A DNA stretch of 64,000 bases from Candidatus Nanosynbacter sp. TM7-087. GTDB taxonomy: Bacteria; Patescibacteriota; Saccharimonadia; Saccharimonadales; Saccharimonadaceae. Below, piece after piece: positions 40,741 through 51,477 of this stretch; positions within the stretch are counted from its first letter, which is position 1, and each line of letters opens with the position of its first letter. The position numbers and the translations under genes are program-made. The stretch lies in assembly GCF_022828365.1 (NCBI RefSeq), contig NZ_JAJQJU010000001.1:372001-436000 (forward strand), given 5' to 3'. The notes beneath the pieces were generated by a model. The model saw only the letters and a list, made by a program, of their open reading frames with translations. It made no database searches and was not told the DNA's origin.

Positions 40741-43401
40741 GTGAAGAAAAAGACTACGATAAGCACCGCCGGACACGGCTCAAGCGATAAGAAATCTCCG
40801 TCGAAACGGATGAACTTATATGCCAATTTGGCGCAGAAACATAAGACTAAAAAAGACAAGGACGCGCGCGAACGAGCGGAATATTTGGCGACTTTGCCGA
40901 AACATCCCGTAAAGCGATTCTTTTATCGATTACATCCGAAGCGACTAGCGAAATATTGGTTCTCCAAGCGAGGCGGACTGATGGCTCTGAAAATTCTTGG
41001 CGTCGGTATTTTGTTGATGTTGCTACTTATCGGCGGAATGTTCGCCTATTTCCGTAAAGACCTCGATAAAATTCGCCCTGGCGAGCTTGCTAAGCGCGTT
41101 CAAACGACTGTCACTAAATATTACGACCGCAACGATAATTTGCTTTGGGAAGATAAAGGTACGGGCAATTATCAATTGGTTGTTGAATCTGACCAGATTA
41201 GCGACTATTTGAAAAAAGCCACTGTCGCAATTGAAGACCGAAACTTCTATAATCACCACGGCATCAGTATTAGCGGTATGTTGCGCGCAATGCTCTCAAC
41301 TGCTTCACGACGCCAAGTTCAGGGCGGATCGACTCTGACGCAGCAGCTAGTCAAGCAAGTCTTCTTCGCAGATGAGGCTGGCGACCGATCAATTAGCGGT
41401 ATTCCTCGAAAGATCAAGGAAATCATCCTGGCTATTGAAGTTGAGCGAATGTACAGCAAAGATCAAATCTTGTCGCTATACTTAAACGAGTCGCCATATG
41501 GCGGCCGTCGTAACGGCGCAGAGTCTGCCGCTCAAACGTACTTCGGTAAGCATGCAAAAGATCTGACGCTGGCGGAAGCGGCGCTAATTGCTGGTATTCC
41601 GCAGAATCCAACTTACTATAATCCATATAACACCGCTGGAAATAAGGCTTTAATTGCCCGACAACATACAGTTCTGGATTACATGGCCGAGCAAGGAGTT
41701 ATTACCAAGGATGAGGCTGAAAAGGCTAAAAAGATTGACATCTTAAGCACACTTAAGCCGCAGACCGAGCACTTGGAGAATATTAAGGCTCCTCACTTCC
41801 TATTGATGGTCCGAAATCAGTTGAGTAAAGAGCTTGGCGAATCGGTCGTTGGACGCGGTGGATTGACGATTAAAACCACCCTCGACTGGCGAATTCAGGA
41901 GAAACTTGAAAATGAAATGAAATCGTTCTTTGCAACGGGTCGACCAGATTCTGTGCGAATCAGTAACGGCGCCGCAACAGTCGAAGACGTTCAGACTGGA
42001 CAAATCGTAGCACTTGTTGGTAGCCGCGACTTTAACTACGCTGGCTTCGGTCAGGACAACGCCGCAGTTTCCTATATCCAGCCAGGTTCCACAATTAAGC
42101 CGCTTGTCTTTGCTCAATTGTTCGACAAACACGACAGCAAGCAAGCATATGGTAGCGGCACAGTCTTAGCCGATGAGAATATTGATAAACTGTACGGCGC
42201 AACTCTAAGGAACTGGGATAATAAGTTTATGGGTGCTATCAATATTAGAAGAGCGCTTGCTCTATCTCGAAACGTCCCAGCCATTAAAGCCGCTTACATC
42301 GTTGGTGACGGATCCGCTAAGCCAGTCGTCGAGGGAATTCGCAGAATGGGCGACACTAACTATTGCCGACAGGAAGAAAACGCCGGCGGTTATGGGCTCG
42401 GTGCAGCAATTGGCGCATGTGGAACCAAGCAGACAGAATTGGTGAATGCCTATTCAACATTAGCGCGAATGGGAGTTCAAAAAGACATTTCAAGTGTTAT
42501 CGAGGTAAAGAATAGCCAAGGTGAAACTCTGAAAAAATGGAAAGATGAAGGCAAGCAAGTTGTCGACTCGCAATCAGCATACATCGTGAACGACATCTTG
42601 TCCGACCGAACCCCTGGACTTCACGGCTGGATGGGCGTTAATGGCGTTCGAACCTCTGCAAAGACTGGTACATCGGACAAAGGTTCGCAACCAAAAGACC
42701 TTTGGATTGTTAATTACAGCCCAGCTCTGGTCATGGGAATGTGGCTCGGAAACTCCGACACCAGCGTGATTGGCACATCAGCTTCCAACTACGGCATGCC
42801 GGTAATTAGAAGCGTCATGGAGTTCGCCCACACCCAAGTTTACGCCAAGGAAGGCAAATGGAAATCAGGTCAATGGTATGAGCGACCAAGCGGAATCCAG
42901 ACTGTCAACGGTGAGCTCTACCCGTCATGGTGGAATAAGAAACAAAGTCAATCTACAGAGAAAATTACCTTCGACAAAGTCTCTAAGAAAAAGGCAACAA
43001 ACTGTACTCCGGATGGCGCAAAGGAAGAGATTGAAGTAACAAAGATTATTGATCCTTTGACTAAGAAAGAATCAATTACCGTTCCTTCAGGCTACGACGC
43101 GAACGCAGAAGATGACGTTCACAAGTGCGACGACACTAAGCCGCAAATTGGAGCGATATCATACACCAACAGTGGTAAGAAATATACGATAAATGTCGAC
43201 GTTACAGCAGGAACTTGGGGCTTATCGGCAATCGAAATTACCGTGGACGGAAAGAGCATTAAGAGTTCAGAAATTACTTCAAGCGGCAAGCAGACCGCTA
43301 CAGTAGAACTTGATACGGCAGGAACACACACGGTTTCTGTAACCGTCAGAGACTCTGCATATTACACCGCCACCTCAACTGGCAGCATTCAAGTTAACTA
43401 A
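40741..43401 (+). CDS. Class A penicillin-binding protein
   Basis: 886 residues, GTG start. Builds peptidoglycan: a basic cytoplasmic tail, one membrane segment (about 82-101), a glycosyltransferase domain (VAIEDRNFYNHHGIS, GGSTLTQQLVKQVF, EIILAIEVERMYSKDQIL), then a transpeptidase domain with serine in GSTIKP (about 450), SRN (about 508) and KTGT (about 641). A C-terminal immunoglobulin-like domain (about 800-886) follows the catalytic part and is an addition seen in some Gram-positive-type PBPs. Confidence 0.93.
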   Translation: MKKKTTISTAGHGSSDKKSPSKRMNLYANLAQKHKTKKDKDARERAEYLATLPKHPVKRFFYRLHPKRLAKYWFSKRGGLMALKILGVGILLMLLLIGGMFAYFRKDLDKIRPGELAKRVQTTVTKYYDRNDNLLWEDKGTGNYQLVVESDQISDYLKKATVAIEDRNFYNHHGISISGMLRAMLSTASRRQVQGGSTLTQQLVKQVFFADEAGDRSISGIPRKIKEIILAIEVERMYSKDQILSLYLNESPYGGRRNGAESAAQTYFGKHAKDLTLAEAALIAGIPQNPTYYNPYNTAGNKALIARQHTVLDYMAEQGVITKDEAEKAKKIDILSTLKPQTEHLENIKAPHFLLMVRNQLSKELGESVVGRGGLTIKTTLDWRIQEKLENEMKSFFATGRPDSVRISNGAATVEDVQTGQIVALVGSRDFNYAGFGQDNAAVSYIQPGSTIKPLVFAQLFDKHDSKQAYGSGTVLADENIDKLYGATLRNWDNKFMGAINIRRALALSRNVPAIKAAYIVGDGSAKPVVEGIRRMGDTNYCRQEENAGGYGLGAAIGACGTKQTELVNAYSTLARMGVQKDISSVIEVKNSQGETLKKWKDEGKQVVDSQSAYIVNDILSDRTPGLHGWMGVNGVRTSAKTGTSDKGSQPKDLWIVNYSPALVMGMWLGNSDTSVIGTSASNYGMPVIRSVMEFAHTQVYAKEGKWKSGQWYERPSGIQTVNGELYPSWWNKKQSQSTEKITFDKVSKKKATNCTPDGAKEEIEVTKIIDPLTKKESITVPSGYDANAEDDVHKCDDTKPQIGAISYTNSGKKYTINVDVTAGTWGLSAIEITVDGKSIKSSEITSSGKQTATVELDTAGTHTVSVTVRDSAYYTATSTGSIQVN

Positions 43402-43406
43402 ATAAA

Positions 43407-44213
43407 CTATTGCTTATTTACCAAATTAATCAGCTCAGCCTCGTGTTGAGCTGATGTTTTTGAGCGACCATTTGTGCGCTTTTTAGGAACGCTAGTCTTC
43501 TGCTTTACAGGTTTTTTCTGTTCAACCACAAGCTTCGCAAACATCATTTTTCCAGCGTCGGTCTGCAAGCTTCGGATAATCTCAATCTTCTTCGTTTGCC
43601 CAATGTAGCGCTTGGCGTTCTCAACAACCACCATCGTTCCATCTTTCAAATATCCAACAGCCTGATGAGAATCTTGCCCCTTCTGCGACAGTTCCAAATC
43701 CAGCTCGTCGCCAGGCAAATAACTCATCCTCAAACTTTTCGCCAGCTCATTGATATTCAAAACCTTAACGCCGTCAACTTGCGCCACCTTATTCAAATTG
43801 TAATCAAGCGTCAACACTGCCGCATCCATTTCCTTTGCCAATTTCAATAAGCGCGAATCCACACCTTCCGGCACGCGAATATTATCGTCATATAGCTCAA
43901 AAGAAGATTTCAAAATGTCCTTAAGCCCCTTAACAACATCCATACCGAACCGCGCCCTTTCACGCTTGTCATGATCTGCGCCGTCGGCTAATAATTGCAA
44001 CTCAGTCAAAACACTCCTTGGTACGATAATTTTGCCCAGCAGAAATCCGGTCTTCGCTAGCTCAGTCACTCGCCCATCCATGAGTACTGACGTGTCGACC
44101 AAAATCGGCGCCGCGCCCACAGATGAATTTCGTCGCGGTTTTGCCAAGAAATAAACCTCAGTCGCCAAACCAAGCAACATTATAATTATTATCAATCCGT
44201 AAAAATCTTCCAT
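43407..44213 (-). CDS. PIN/TRAM domain membrane protein
   Basis: 268 residues. One N-terminal membrane segment (about 5-24), then a PIN nuclease domain (ILVDTSVLMDGRV, VLTELQLLAD, LTLDYNLNKVA with its acidic residues), then a TRAM-like RNA-binding domain (DSHQAVGYLKDGTMVVVENAKRYIG) and a basic tail. Related to YacL-type proteins, but with one rather than four membrane helices. Probably an RNase linked to RNA turnover. Last gene of the nusA-clpC-radA operon. Confidence 0.8.
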   Translation of the reverse strand: MEDFYGLIIIIMLLGLATEVYFLAKPRRNSSVGAAPILVDTSVLMDGRVTELAKTGFLLGKIIVPRSVLTELQLLADGADHDKRERARFGMDVVKGLKDILKSSFELYDDNIRVPEGVDSRLLKLAKEMDAAVLTLDYNLNKVAQVDGVKVLNINELAKSLRMSYLPGDELDLELSQKGQDSHQAVGYLKDGTMVVVENAKRYIGQTKKIEIIRSLQTDAGKMMFAKLVVEQKKPVKQKTSVPKKRTNGRSKTSAQHEAELINLVNKQ

Positions 44214-44224
44214 TTTTTCCCTTT

Positions 44225-45574
44225 CTATTGTAAATAGTCAATCAGCGCCTGTCGCATATCGCTGACGCCTTTTATAAATTTATCTTTATGAACTTTTGGC
44301 GCAATCGCATAAGTGAAGCCCAGCTTCTTCGCCTCTTTAATTCGAGCTTGCCAATTCGTCGCCGAGCGGACCTCGCCACCCAAACCAATCTCGCCAAACA
44401 CCACGGCGCCTTCGTCCAGACTTCGACCAGCACTAGCGCTAGCAATCGCCATCGCCACCGCCAAATCGGCCGCTGGATCATTTAATTTCAGACCGCCGAC
44501 CACATTGACATAAATATCTTTGTCCGCCAACTTCAACTTCGTTCGCTTCTCCAGGACCGCCACCAACAGATTTAATCGATTCAGATCAAAACCACTCGCC
44601 GTGCGCTTAGGATAGCCAAAATTCGTCGGATTGACCAGCGCCTGAATTTCCACCAAAAGCGGACGTGCGCCCTCCATGGTCGCCAACACAATTGACCCAT
44701 CCAGATTCTGACGCTCCGCCAGAAGTTCCGCCGACGGATTCTTCACGATTCTTAGCCCCTGCTCGTCCATCTCAAAAATTGCCGCTTCATTAGTCGAACC
44801 ATATCGGTTCTTCTGCGCCCGAACAACTCGAAAACCGCCATATCGATCACCCTCAAAATTCAGCACAACGTCCACCAAATGCTCCAATATTTTCGGACCA
44901 GCAATTGAACCCTCTTTGGTGACGTGACCAACCAAAATCACCGCCGTACCCGAAGCTTTGGCGGCACGAATAATTACATTTGACGAGTTGGTGATTTGAC
45001 TAACAGACCCAGGAGCCGAGGAAATTTCACTGAGAGAAATTGTCTGAACCGAATCGACAATCGCCAGATCATATCCGCCTTGCTGAATTGAAGCCGCAAT
45101 ATCTTCCGCGCTATTACTGGACGCCAGCTGCATTTTTTCCGAGTCAGCCGCACCCAAACGCTCCGCACGAAGCTTCACTTGAGAAACCGATTCCTCACCA
45201 CTTACATATAACACCGATTTTGACTTGGCAATATGTGCCGCAACTTGCGCCAAAAGCGTACTTTTTCCAATTCCTGGCTGACCCGCCACCAACACCACGC
45301 CGCCAACCAGAAAACCGCCGCCCAAAACAGTGTCCAAATCGTCAATTCCAGTGTTTAATCTTTCTAATCCAGACTCAGAAGCAGTTTCACGAATGCTAGA
45401 CGTTTTCAAGGCTTTGCCGCGCCCAGCCGATTTATCTACAACAGATGACCCGCCAGAAGAAACGACCTGCTCGACTAGCGAATTCCATTCCCCGCAATTT
45501 TCACACCTGCCAGCCCACTTTGAAAAACTAGCTCCGCACTGCTGACAAACAAATTGACTTCTAGCTTTCGCCAT
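44225..45574 (-). CDS. radA: DNA repair protein RadA
   Basis: 449 residues. RecA-related helicase acting on recombination intermediates. N-terminal zinc finger CQQCGASFSKWAGRCENCGEW, Walker A GQPGIGKSTL, the RadA-specific KNRYGS, and a C-terminal Lon-protease-like domain (VNVVGGLKLNDPAADLAVAMA). Start overlaps the upstream stop by 1 base. RadA supports natural transformation in other bacteria, relevant for a lineage that takes up DNA. Confidence 0.95.
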   Translation of the reverse strand: MAKARSQFVCQQCGASFSKWAGRCENCGEWNSLVEQVVSSGGSSVVDKSAGRGKALKTSSIRETASESGLERLNTGIDDLDTVLGGGFLVGGVVLVAGQPGIGKSTLLAQVAAHIAKSKSVLYVSGEESVSQVKLRAERLGAADSEKMQLASSNSAEDIAASIQQGGYDLAIVDSVQTISLSEISSAPGSVSQITNSSNVIIRAAKASGTAVILVGHVTKEGSIAGPKILEHLVDVVLNFEGDRYGGFRVVRAQKNRYGSTNEAAIFEMDEQGLRIVKNPSAELLAERQNLDGSIVLATMEGARPLLVEIQALVNPTNFGYPKRTASGFDLNRLNLLVAVLEKRTKLKLADKDIYVNVVGGLKLNDPAADLAVAMAIASASAGRSLDEGAVVFGEIGLGGEVRSATNWQARIKEAKKLGFTYAIAPKVHKDKFIKGVSDMRQALIDYLQ

Positions 45575-46554
45575 TATTTCGCCCCCTCCAAACTATCCAA
45601 ACTTTTATTCAATTCATCAATCTGCACGCCCAATTCCCTGAGTCGCAAAACATCGGAATTGTAAGAATTGATCTCAGAATTCAAATTGACACGCCTTTCG
45701 TTCAACTCCGAGAGTTCCACCTTCAGAGCTTTACGTTGACTATAAAAATCACTCTGTGACAAGAATCCGCCACTAACGCCCGCTCGCCGATTAAAGTCCG
45801 CCACGCGACCATTATAATCCGCCAAATCAGTCGAATATTGCGATAATTCTCTATTCAATTTTTCCTTTCGAACCTTCAACGACTCGCTCAATTTCTGCGC
45901 TTCATTTTCTCTGGACTCAAATTTTTCTTGATATTGCGCGTGCAATTTCACGACTTCGGATCTATCAGTAAAATATCGTCGATAATATTCTTCCAGCTCG
46001 TCGCCCAAATTGGCAAATTCTGTCCCTAAAATTGAATGTAATTCATTAGCCCTTGTTCCAGGTTGCGCACGATCATAATACTCCATTCGCTCGGACAATT
46101 TCTTATTTTTCACATTATTATAGGCCTGCTCCAAAAGCTCGCTCAAATGAGATTTTTCCGACTCACTCAGCCTTTCCCAGGCAGCGTGCAACATCTCATG
46201 CGCTGCCGTCACTTCTTTCACGCCATCAAGCTCAGAATTGGTCACGTTATAAATATAAATATCCCTAGACGACGGATTGTAACAACCCAAAATTGCGTTT
46301 CCCTTTTCCACGCGACGACAATCTTCATTAAACTCATTTGCCGATTTGATCTGCGGATTAGAAACATAGAACATTTTTCTGCCAGTGTCTGACATTTTCA
46401 CGCGGTCAGCAATAGCTACAATTTCCGCACTTGGTTTATATTGCCACAGCGTAATCTCATCAATGATTTGCTGACGATTCGCCATCACAAAAACCGCAGC
46501 AGAAAGTACAATTATCGGCGTGAGGACGCTGAATATTCTACGCACGATTGACAT
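45574..46554 (-). CDS. Membrane-anchored HExxH protein with coiled coil
   Basis: 326 residues. N-terminal membrane segment (about 7-23), then an extracellular part with TAAHEMLHAAWE, a zinc-protease HExxH motif (about residue 123), and NELHSILGTEFANL further on as possible third ligand. Residues about 190-320 are a long coiled coil. Probably a surface metalloprotease; not assigned to a named family. Overlaps clpC by 17 bases and radA by 1 base, so co-expressed with them. Confidence 0.6.
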   Translation of the reverse strand: MSIVRRIFSVLTPIIVLSAAVFVMANRQQIIDEITLWQYKPSAEIVAIADRVKMSDTGRKMFYVSNPQIKSANEFNEDCRRVEKGNAILGCYNPSSRDIYIYNVTNSELDGVKEVTAAHEMLHAAWERLSESEKSHLSELLEQAYNNVKNKKLSERMEYYDRAQPGTRANELHSILGTEFANLGDELEEYYRRYFTDRSEVVKLHAQYQEKFESRENEAQKLSESLKVRKEKLNRELSQYSTDLADYNGRVADFNRRAGVSGGFLSQSDFYSQRKALKVELSELNERRVNLNSEINSYNSDVLRLRELGVQIDELNKSLDSLEGAK

Positions 46555-48994
46555 TGATCACCACCTTATCATTATCAATTTTAGCCTCCAGCGTGTCGCC
46601 AGGTTTTGCTTTATTGGACAGTAAAACATCGCTCAGTGGATCCGCCAATTCCGACTGAATTGTTCGTCTTAAAACTCGCACGCCGCGTTGCTCATCAAAT
46701 CCCCGATCAATCAACCAACGCTTCGCCGAAGAAGTAATATCAAGCGTCATTCCATGTAGACCAACAGCTTTGATCAAGTCAGACGTGAGATTGTCAAAAA
46801 TCTTTCGCACGACCGAACGAGACAGCGGCTTAAATGTAATCACGTTATCAAATCTGCCAATCAATTCTGGACGCAAAAACTCCTCAAGCTCACGCAGAGC
46901 GGCACGCGAATTTTTCTCGTGACGATTTTTGCTAGCCGACTTTTTCTGCCCAGACACACCAAATCCCAGCTCCGAATCCTGAATCATTTGCTCGGCGCCG
47001 ACGTTGCTCGTCAATATGACAATCGTCTGTCGAAAACTCACCGTTCGTCCGTGAGAATCGCTCAACTTGCCGTCCTCCAGGATTTGCAAAAGTAAATTCA
47101 AAACGTCAGGATGCGCTTTTTCAATCTCATCGAACAACACTACGCTATATGGTCGACGACGAACTTTATCCGTTAATTTCCCGCCATCCTCATAGCCAAC
47201 ATAACCAGCCGGCGCACCGACAAGACGACTAGCCGTATGACGCTCAGAAAACTCGCTCATGTCAATTTTAATTAAACTATCCTCGCCGCCAAAAACTTCC
47301 CGCGCCAGAACTCGCGCCAATTCCGTCTTACCAACTCCAGTCGGGCCCAGAAAGATAAACGACCCAAGCGGCCCGCTCTGACGATTTAGTCCAGCTTTAT
47401 TGCGGCGAATCGCGCGCGCCAGTTGCTCAATCGCTTCATTCTGACCAAGAACGCTCTGGCTCAGTCGTTTTTCCAGGCGAATCAGATCTTTCATCTGATT
47501 CAACGATAATCTGTCAATTGGAATATTTGTCATTGCCGAAACCGCTCGACGCAAATATTCATCGGTCAATACCGGCTCATCACTAGCTTCATTTTTCAGC
47601 ACTTCGGCTTGCAATTCCAGCTGTCGCATTTGCATCTTAAACTCTGCAGCCTTTTCGTAATTTTCAGCCTCGACCGCGGCGTCAATTTTCCCAGCCAATC
47701 GCTTAATTTGGCGAGCCAACTTATCTTTACGCGACAATTTTATTGGTGAGCTAGACTTCAACAAACTCGCCGCCTCGTCAATCACGTCGATCGCTTTATC
47801 TGGCAAAAATCGCTCCGTCACGTAACGCTGACTCAAATCCACCGCCTCAGTCAGCATTTCGTCAGGAATTTGAACTTGATGATGCTTAGCTAATTTTCTT
47901 CTCAATCCTCGCATCATCTCCACCGCCTCTTCCGATGATGGTTCATTGACTGTCACCGACTGGAAGCGCCGTGACAACGCAGCATCTTTTTCGATGTGTT
48001 TTCGATATTCATCAAACGTCGTCGCACCAATTAGTCGCACCTCGCCTCGCGACAATGCTGGCTTCAATACATTCGCCGCGTCCATCGAACCTTCAGCCGA
48101 ACCAGCGCCGACCAACAGATGCAACTCGTCGATAAACAAAATAACTTCTTGATGTTTTTTGGCGACCGCCAGAACTTTTTGCAATCGCTCCTCAAATTGT
48201 CCGCGATATTTCGTCCCAGCAATCATCGCCGTCAAATCCAGTTGAAAAAGTCGCTTGCCTTTCAAAAATTCGGGAACTTTATTATCAGCAATCCTCTGCG
48301 CCAAGCCCTCAACGACCGCAGTTTTACCGACGCCAGGTTCGCCAATTAGCGCTGGATTATTCTTACTACGCCGGCCCAAAATCGTGATCATTCGCTGAAT
48401 TTCCGACGCTCGACCAATCACCGGATCCAAAAATCCTTCGCTAGCACGCCGCGTCAAATCGACACTGAATTTCTCCAAAACTCGTAAATCGCCAGAATTT
48501 TTACTTGCCGTACTGCGTTCACTCTGCAGAGATTCAAATTGCTGTTTATCAAACACATCCTCCAAACTTCCACGCAGATTGTCAATGTCAACGTTCATAT
48601 CCCGCAGCAATTTAGTCGCTCGCGCCTCGTGCTGCTGTAGCATTCCATAAACGATGTGTTCCGTGCCAATTTTTTCCTGTCCAAATTCAACCGCTAATTG
48701 CCAAGCAATCCTTATCAATTCAACAACTTCAGCGCTCAAACCCTTACTTACAATCGTAATCACCAGCGGCTTCGCGGTCAGATTCAACGCCATTTCCGCA
48801 CGATCCAAAGTTACGCCATTTTCAGCCAAAATCTTCGCACCCAATGACGAATTCTGCGCCAACACACCAAGCAAAATATGCTCCGTGCCAACATATTCAC
48901 TCCCCTCATTATGCGCCAGAAAACCAGCCCGCCCCAAACTGGCCCGAGCCGTTTCCGTCAACCGAGGTTCTAATTCAGAAAAATCTTCTGACAT
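46538..48994 (-). CDS. clpC: AAA+ unfoldase ClpC
   Basis: 818 residues from the ATG at 48994 (GGAGGG ribosome site; the open frame upstream extends towards nusA without a start signal). Unfolds proteins for ClpP. Two Clp_N repeats ([24 protein letters not shown]), D1 ATPase with [13 protein letters not shown], a UVR-like middle region ([19 protein letters not shown]), D2 ATPase with [12 protein letters not shown], and a C-terminal ClpB-D2 small domain. It is the main regulatory unfoldase of the operon. Confidence 0.94.
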   Translation of the reverse strand: MSEDFSELEPRLTETARASLGRAGFLAHNEGSEYVGTEHILLGVLAQNSSLGAKILAENGVTLDRAEMALNLTAKPLVITIVSKGLSAEVVELIRIAWQLAVEFGQEKIGTEHIVYGMLQQHEARATKLLRDMNVDIDNLRGSLEDVFDKQQFESLQSERSTASKNSGDLRVLEKFSVDLTRRASEGFLDPVIGRASEIQRMITILGRRSKNNPALIGEPGVGKTAVVEGLAQRIADNKVPEFLKGKRLFQLDLTAMIAGTKYRGQFEERLQKVLAVAKKHQEVILFIDELHLLVGAGSAEGSMDAANVLKPALSRGEVRLIGATTFDEYRKHIEKDAALSRRFQSVTVNEPSSEEAVEMMRGLRRKLAKHHQVQIPDEMLTEAVDLSQRYVTERFLPDKAIDVIDEAASLLKSSSPIKLSRKDKLARQIKRLAGKIDAAVEAENYEKAAEFKMQMRQLELQAEVLKNEASDEPVLTDEYLRRAVSAMTNIPIDRLSLNQMKDLIRLEKRLSQSVLGQNEAIEQLARAIRRNKAGLNRQSGPLGSFIFLGPTGVGKTELARVLAREVFGGEDSLIKIDMSEFSERHTASRLVGAPAGYVGYEDGGKLTDKVRRRPYSVVLFDEIEKAHPDVLNLLLQILEDGKLSDSHGRTVSFRQTIVILTSNVGAEQMIQDSELGFGVSGQKKSASKNRHEKNSRAALRELEEFLRPELIGRFDNVITFKPLSRSVVRKIFDNLTSDLIKAVGLHGMTLDITSSAKRWLIDRGFDEQRGVRVLRRTIQSELADPLSDVLLSNKAKPGDTLEAKIDNDKVVINVNRA

Positions 48995-49034
48995 ATCGCC
49001 CTCCTTTCGTTTTCGGCGATTCGCAGAAGGCAGC

Positions 49035-50156
49035 TTATTCCGCCACCTCCTCAACTACGCTCATCAAACTATCCTCAATGTTCTTTCGAGGTTTTGGTTC
49101 TGCCTTAACGGGAGTTTTTGCTTCGATGTCTAATTCATAGCCAGTCAATCGACTTGCCAAGCGAACGTTCTGTCCGGCACGACCAATTGCTATCGATTGC
49201 TGATCTTCGCTAACATAAACCGTCGCACGCTTCTCATCTTCATTGACAGTCACACTCAAAACCTCTGCCGGACTCATCGCATTAGCAATAAATCCAGCCG
49301 CGTCTTCCTCGTATGGAATAATGTCAATTTTTTCCTGCTCACCAATTTCATTCATCACAGCCTGAACACGGGCGCCGTGACCGCCAACAAACGTACCAAC
49401 TGGATCAACGCCAGGTAGCGCCGAAGAAACCGCCAATTTGGTTCGGCGACCAGCTTCACGAGCGATTGCTTTAATTTCAACTGCACCAGTTTCCATCTCT
49501 GGGACTTCTTGATTGAACAAGAATCGCACAAACTCTTCATTGCCGCGACTAAGAATCAATTGCGGACCGCGACCTTCGCGCTCAATGTCCTTAATGTAAA
49601 CCTTAATTCGACGACCAACACCATAATATTCGCCAGGAATTTGCTCACTCTGAGGCATAATTCCGACAGCCTTGCCAAGCTCAATTCGCACAACGCGTGG
49701 CTCAACTCGCTGAACCGTACCGATAACAACCGTACCGATTTTATCCTCAAATTCCGCCAAAACAACTTCACGCTCAGCTTCGCGCAAACGCTGCAAGATC
49801 ACTTGCTTAGCAGTCTGAGCCGCAACTCGACCAAAAGTCGTCACGTTATGAGTTTCCATCACAACTTCACCGCCAAGTTCAGCCGCAGGATCTATCTCCT
49901 TAGCTTCCTCTAGGTCGATTTGATTGGCGTCATTCTCAACTTCTTCAACAACAGTTTTAACAACCGACACGACAGCCGTACCGTTATTGACATTCAAGCT
50001 AGCACGAACCAATTGGTCACGTGTGCCATTATCACGACGCCAAGCCGCTGCAATCGCCTGTTCAATCACGCTCAAAACTGTTTCTTCTGGCAAGTTTTTT
50101 TCCTCAGCAATCGTACGCACTGCCAACGTCAACTGCTTAATGTTCAAGTCTTCCAT
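49035..50156 (-). CDS. nusA: Transcription factor NusA
   Basis: 373 residues, the length usual outside Proteobacteria. N-terminal domain (IKQLTLAVRTIAEEKNLPEETVLSVIEQAI), S1 domain (KIGTVVIGTVQRVEPRVVRIELG), two KH domains (FVRFLFNQEVPEME, SIAIGRAGQNVRLASRLTGY). Controls pausing and antitermination. Preceded by an AAGGAG ribosome site and a TATAAT, so it opens the operon. Confidence 0.95.
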   Translation of the reverse strand: MEDLNIKQLTLAVRTIAEEKNLPEETVLSVIEQAIAAAWRRDNGTRDQLVRASLNVNNGTAVVSVVKTVVEEVENDANQIDLEEAKEIDPAAELGGEVVMETHNVTTFGRVAAQTAKQVILQRLREAEREVVLAEFEDKIGTVVIGTVQRVEPRVVRIELGKAVGIMPQSEQIPGEYYGVGRRIKVYIKDIEREGRGPQLILSRGNEEFVRFLFNQEVPEMETGAVEIKAIAREAGRRTKLAVSSALPGVDPVGTFVGGHGARVQAVMNEIGEQEKIDIIPYEEDAAGFIANAMSPAEVLSVTVNEDEKRATVYVSEDQQSIAIGRAGQNVRLASRLTGYELDIEAKTPVKAEPKPRKNIEDSLMSVVEEVAE

Positions 50157-50210
50157 TACATTCTCCTTCTTATTAATTATATCTTTTTCCGTCTCAAACT
50201 TCCATAAACG

Positions 50211-50233
50211 AAAAACTCCGACCTGCCGGCCGG
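50211..50233 (-). terminator. Terminator after GNAT gene
   Basis: On the minus strand CCGGCC/GGTCGG with a GGCA loop is followed by AGTTTTT; it ends transcription from the acetyltransferase before nusA. Confidence 0.65.
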
Positions 50234-50272
50234 ATTAGTACTTTTCTATTGTAGCGGAAAGATTCTATTCTG

Positions 50273-50731
50273 TCAATCCAATTCTTTTCGCCAAAGAGAT
50301 AAACATCTCTTAGTGGATGGCGATATTTGGTCAAATCCAATTCTTTGGTAAAACTCTTCAGCGGATTTCAGGGAATACAATTTGACAGCACGCGCATCTG
50401 GATATTCACTAGCCAAAGCTTCAATAGCCGCCCGACCAATTCCTCGCTTGCGCGCAACTTCCCTAACAAAAAGATCTTCTATAGTAATCTCGCCGTCACC
50501 ATTAGAGCATACAGTCATAAGCCCAGATGACAACTCTTCACCAGAAGTATCGATAGCAAAAACGTCGCTACCGTAGTAATTATTCATGCCTTTTACATAT
50601 TCTATTAAATCCTTTTTCGCACTATCCGTAAACTCGCAGCCCAAAACAGACTCCGAGTGAGCCAAAGCCGCCCGTTCCAAAGCCTCATCATCAATCACCG
50701 ACAATTTAGTAAGACATACTTCAGATTTCAT
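50273..50731 (-). CDS. GNAT acetyltransferase
   Basis: 152 residues. The acetyl-CoA site motif DLFVREVARKRGIGRAAIEAL (R-x-x-G-x-G/A) and the C-terminal LYSLKSAEEFYQRIGF are typical of the GNAT fold. Substrate cannot be told. Its own weak -10 region lies in the gap to the next gene. Confidence 0.8.
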   Translation of the reverse strand: MKSEVCLTKLSVIDDEALERAALAHSESVLGCEFTDSAKKDLIEYVKGMNNYYGSDVFAIDTSGEELSSGLMTVCSNGDGEITIEDLFVREVARKRGIGRAAIEALASEYPDARAVKLYSLKSAEEFYQRIGFDQISPSTKRCLSLWRKELD

Positions 50732-50767
50732 TCTACCATTTTATCATAAAAACGTATTTTGTCAATA

Positions 50768-51457
50768 TTATACTTCCACACATTTTTCCAGGATTCCCGA
50801 CATCGCGCTTTTTTCAGCTTCCGTTACCCACAAGCGATATTTTCGTTTCACAGCCACTTGTCGCGCAATATATTGACACCTAAAAGGTTTATTACTCGGC
50901 AGCCAAGTTGCCGCGTCGCCGTCACCTTTGGCTTGATTTGCTGGGCCGTCAACCGCTAATAAATTTAACGGATCATTCGCTAATTTCTCTCGTTCTTCTG
51001 GAGAAATTTGCTGCGCACCCTTCTGCCAAGCATCGCTCAAAGCCACTACGTGATCAATCTGAACCTTAGAGCTCGATTTTTCGCCGCGCTGAAATTGGAT
51101 TACTTGACCGGTGTACGGATCGTTCAACACACCCGACAAAACTCGACATTTTTCATCAATTTTCTCATCCGTCAAATCTCGCGCCAGAATCACTTCCCGC
51201 ACAGAGCAGCCGTTAATTTTGCCCCAGCCGTTGCCGAATTGCTTTCTGGAATAACCAGTCTTTGGCGCACGTCCTTTAACTTCTATCTTTTCCAATTCCG
51301 CTTTGGCATTCGAATTACCAAATAATTCTCGTTGTGTTGAAGTTTGAATTGTCTGAGGTTCGGGTTGTGAAATTCGCGAAGCCCAAACCGCCACACCAGC
51401 CACCAAAATTACCAGCGCAATCACCACTTGCCGACGTCGTATTTTATTCACCCTCAT
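50768..51457 (-). CDS. Exported HNH nuclease (DUF1524/GmrSD-C type)
   Basis: 229 residues. N-terminal membrane/signal segment (about 10-27). The catalytic region KVQIDHVVALSDAWQKGAQ, FANDPLNLLAV-like NDPLNLLAVDGPANQAKGD and CQYIARQVAVKRKYRLWVTEAEK are the DUF1524 HNH pattern. In an organism that scavenges nucleotides from its host, an external DNA- or RNA-degrading enzyme fits. Divergent from pepN. Confidence 0.82.
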   Translation of the reverse strand: MRVNKIRRRQVVIALVILVAGVAVWASRISQPEPQTIQTSTQRELFGNSNAKAELEKIEVKGRAPKTGYSRKQFGNGWGKINGCSVREVILARDLTDEKIDEKCRVLSGVLNDPYTGQVIQFQRGEKSSSKVQIDHVVALSDAWQKGAQQISPEEREKLANDPLNLLAVDGPANQAKGDGDAATWLPSNKPFRCQYIARQVAVKRKYRLWVTEAEKSAMSGILEKCVEV

Positions 51458-51477
51458 GACTGTATTATAATTAAACT

